NCBI GenBank assembly: GCA_031261865.1
Contig: JAISIV010000037.1
Span: 1-23,442, forward strand
Length of the DNA stretch: 23,442 bases
Reading direction: 5' to 3'
DNA from: Lactobacillaceae bacterium
GTDB lineage: Bacteria > Bacillota > Bacilli > Lactobacillales > Lactobacillaceae
Shown here: in pieces, positions 21,579 to 23,442 of the stretch
Layout: each line of letters opens with the position of its first letter
How positions within the stretch are numbered: position 1 is the first letter of the stretch
Made by a program: the position numbers and the translations under genes
The notes under the pieces: generated by a model
Databases searched by the model: none
What the model saw: the letters and a program-made list of their open reading frames with translations, nothing else
Told to the model about the DNA's origin: nothing

Positions 21579-23354
21579 ATGCGAACGAATCTTGTTGATA
21601 TCAGTTTTCAATCAGGTATCTCAAAACAAAATAATTCGTTCGGTATGCGGGAAATTCAAGCGCGAGTTTTTGAACAAAGAAACTCTAAGCGATTAATCAT
21701 CAAAGCTCCACCAGCGTCCGGAAAGTCTAGAGCGTTAATGTATGTTGCTTTAGATAAGATGCAAAATCAAGGAGTCAAAAAGACGATTGTCGCTGTACCT
21801 GAAAGAACGATAGGAAAATCATTTCAACCGACGAATTTAACTTCTGCCGGTTTTTTTGCGGACTGGCAAATCTTGCCGGAAAATAATTTAGTTTTATCCG
21901 GAAGTAGCGATTCCAAAGTTGAGAGAACAATTGATTTTATTAAAAGTGACGATAATCAAAATCAAGTCCTTTTGATTACTCATGCAACATTACGGTTTGC
22001 CTATGCCAAATTAACACCAGAAGATTTCGATAACACTTTAGTTGCAATCGATGAATTCCACCATGTGAGTTCCGATGGTAAGTCGGTGATTGGTCAAGTT
22101 TTAAACGGACTCTTAACTAATCAAACGACCCACATTTTGGCGATGACTGGTTCTTATTTTAGAGGGGATACTCAAATGATTATCGACGAACTAGATGAAA
22201 CTCAGTTCGATAAAGTTGATTATTCCTACAAAGAACAATTTGAAGGTTATACCTATTTAAAACGTTTTAAGATGAGTTATCAGTTTTATCGTGGGAATTA
22301 TTTATCAAGCCTTTTTGATCTTATCGACATTAACGATAAAAGCATTATTTATATTCCTCGCGTCAACTCTAATGAATCAACTAAAAGTAAATATCAAGAA
22401 GTTGATGCCATTATTGATTTCATTAGTGGTGGCGGACAAATCACCAAACTAAAATCTGGCCTCTTTGAAGTCCAAAGACCTGATGGAAAAATTCTGCATG
22501 TGGCAGATTTAGTTTCTGAAGACGGTAGGGATAAAGTTCTTAAAAGTCTAGATAATATTCAAGCCCAAGATTTGGATTTCATTGTCGCCTTAGGTATGGC
22601 TAAAGAAGGTTTTGACTGGCCATTTGCTCAAAGAAGTATTGCCGTTGGATATCGAAATTCGATGACTGAAGTAGTACAAATGATTGGCCGGATCACTAGG
22701 GATGCAAAGAACAAAACTGAAGCTGAATTTATCAATTTAGTTGTTGAACCAGATGTCAGTGATAAGTCGATTGTTAATTTAGATAATTTAATGAATTTAA
22801 TTGCCACCGCATTGCTGGTGAAATATTTATTTGGTGCTGATATTGTCAACCGAGACGACGGTATTGATATTAACGATCTAGTAGTTGCACTTTTGCAAAG
22901 TAAACCAATTCAAATGGCAATCGTTTCGGGAACAACTTCAGCGATTATCAATAAAGAATTAATCCCCAGATTCTTGATCAGAAAGTATCCATATTTTGAT
23001 CTAGGAGAAATTGAATCAATCAGATTAGATTTAGTAAAACAACTAGGGATAGGAGACAATCCTGAAGAAAATTCAGTTTTAACTTCAATGTATAGAGTGA
23101 TTGCCGACAATTTCAGCAACACCACTATTGAAGGTATTAAAGAATTGATTCAGCCCGATATTGCTGACAATCCAGAAGTAAAAAAGTTTTACGAGATTAT
23201 GGATTTTGTAACGACACATGGAAGAGTGCCACAAAAGAGTTCTGATGATACGACTGAATTATTAATGTGGGCTCGATTGAATTCTTTGAGAATGAATCCC
23301 AAGCGGGCTGTTCCGTTACGGAAATATGATCAGATGCACTTGCTCGATACTTAA
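21579..23354 (+). CDS. SF2 DEAD/DEAH-box-type helicase, function unknown
   Basis: A 591-residue superfamily 2 ATPase. Motif I is APPASGKS (43-50), motif II AIDEFHHVS with DEFH at 158-161, and motif III MTGSYFRG. Motif V is AKEGFDWPFA and motif VI QMIGRITRDAKNK. An upstream REIQ resembles the Q-motif region of RecG/type III restriction-like helicases. The C-terminal 200 residues have no domain I recognise. AAAGGA about 8 nt before the ATG supports the start. It lies 5 nt after the methyltransferase gene and is last in the run, which may suggest an RNA role, or the gene may be a remnant of a defence or restriction system. It has no cysteine. Confidence 0.85.
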   Translation: MRTNLVDISFQSGISKQNNSFGMREIQARVFEQRNSKRLIIKAPPASGKSRALMYVALDKMQNQGVKKTIVAVPERTIGKSFQPTNLTSAGFFADWQILPENNLVLSGSSDSKVERTIDFIKSDDNQNQVLLITHATLRFAYAKLTPEDFDNTLVAIDEFHHVSSDGKSVIGQVLNGLLTNQTTHILAMTGSYFRGDTQMIIDELDETQFDKVDYSYKEQFEGYTYLKRFKMSYQFYRGNYLSSLFDLIDINDKSIIYIPRVNSNESTKSKYQEVDAIIDFISGGGQITKLKSGLFEVQRPDGKILHVADLVSEDGRDKVLKSLDNIQAQDLDFIVALGMAKEGFDWPFAQRSIAVGYRNSMTEVVQMIGRITRDAKNKTEAEFINLVVEPDVSDKSIVNLDNLMNLIATALLVKYLFGADIVNRDDGIDINDLVVALLQSKPIQMAIVSGTTSAIINKELIPRFLIRKYPYFDLGEIESIRLDLVKQLGIGDNPEENSVLTSMYRVIADNFSNTTIEGIKELIQPDIADNPEVKKFYEIMDFVTTHGRVPQKSSDDTTELLMWARLNSLRMNPKRAVPLRKYDQMHLLDT

Positions 23355-23355
23355 G

Positions 23356-23394
23356 AAAAAAATAACCCAACCAAATCGGCTGGGTTATTTTTAT
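23356..23394. terminator. Bidirectional terminator between the helicase and rpmF genes
   Basis: AATAACCCA (23361-23369) pairs with TGGGTTATT (23381-23389). A T-run follows on the plus strand, and a run of A on the other side gives a T-run for the minus strand, so it can end both convergent genes. Confidence 0.92.
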
Positions 23395-23405
23395 GTAATT
23401 AATAA

Positions 23406-23442
23406 TTACTTTGCGTCAACAACTTGGCGACCCTTGTATTGA
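23406..23442 (-). CDS. rpmF: Ribosomal protein L32, C-terminal end (rest outside window)
   Basis: On the minus strand the frame reads QYKGRQVVDAK followed by a stop at 23408-23406. This matches the C-terminus of lactobacillar L32 (GYYKGxxVV...). Only 11 codons are inside the window, so the call rests on this short tail and on a bidirectional terminator placed directly after it. Several lactobacilli have L32 versions without zinc cysteines. Confidence 0.65.
   Translation of the reverse strand, partial: QYKGRQVVDAK

Noticed and set aside
1..23442. Stop-codon or TGT/TGC reassignment as explanation for missing Cys
   Set aside because: Two TGT codons stand exactly at the catalytic Cys positions of the methyltransferase, so TGT still means Cys; TGA ends genes such as cls and ymfF in the normal way.

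Overview
The window is AT-rich, gene-dense DNA from a low-GC Gram-positive bacterium, most likely a member of Lactobacillaceae. The evidence is the family-typical block ymfF-ymfH-rodZ-pgsA / recA / ruvAB-queA / tgt-yajC, a psaBCA-type manganese transporter, a nucleoside deoxyribosyltransferase and an L32 tail typical of lactobacilli. Several genes that normally sit in this block (ymfI, cinA, rny, mutS, mutL) are absent from their usual slots. Loss of mutS/mutL is known for Oenococcus, so that genus or another fast-evolving reduced lineage is possible. The sequence alone does not prove it.
Layout. 2-4616 (+): the end of a cardiolipin synthase gene, two M16-family peptidase homologues (ymfF, ymfH), a RodZ-like protein and pgsA, closed by a terminator. 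4638-5203: a gene-free stretch of more than 550 bp with repeated hairpins. 5204-6420: recA with a LexA box and a terminator. 6450-9114: ruvA-ruvB-queA. 9146-9270: a tRNA-Asn(GTT) gene with its own promoter and terminator. 9285-12268: two VanZ paralogues and tgt. 12288-14116: yajC, a D,D-carboxypeptidase and a nucleoside deoxyribosyltransferase. 14147-16688: an ABC importer for Mn2+ (ATPase, permease, binding protein). 16690-17163 (-): a Nudix hydrolase, divergent from a recD2 - SGNH esterase - RsmF-type methyltransferase - SF2 helicase run (17215-23354, +). The window ends in a bidirectional terminator and the tail of rpmF (-).
The most striking property is at proteome level. In about 7,400 predicted residues from 23 genes I find only two cysteines. 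Both are the catalytic Cys pair of the m5C-RNA methyltransferase. Cysteines that the families normally keep are replaced: the Cys3His zinc site and active-site Cys of Tgt, the lipobox Cys of the Mn-binding protein, and the Cys of the SAM motif of the methyltransferase.
A second pattern is that at least seven genes have a -10 hexamer ending only 6-8 nt before the start codon, mostly with no Shine-Dalgarno sequence. This suggests frequent leaderless mRNAs. Genes with leaders use extended -10 (TGn) promoters and ordinary Shine-Dalgarno sites.
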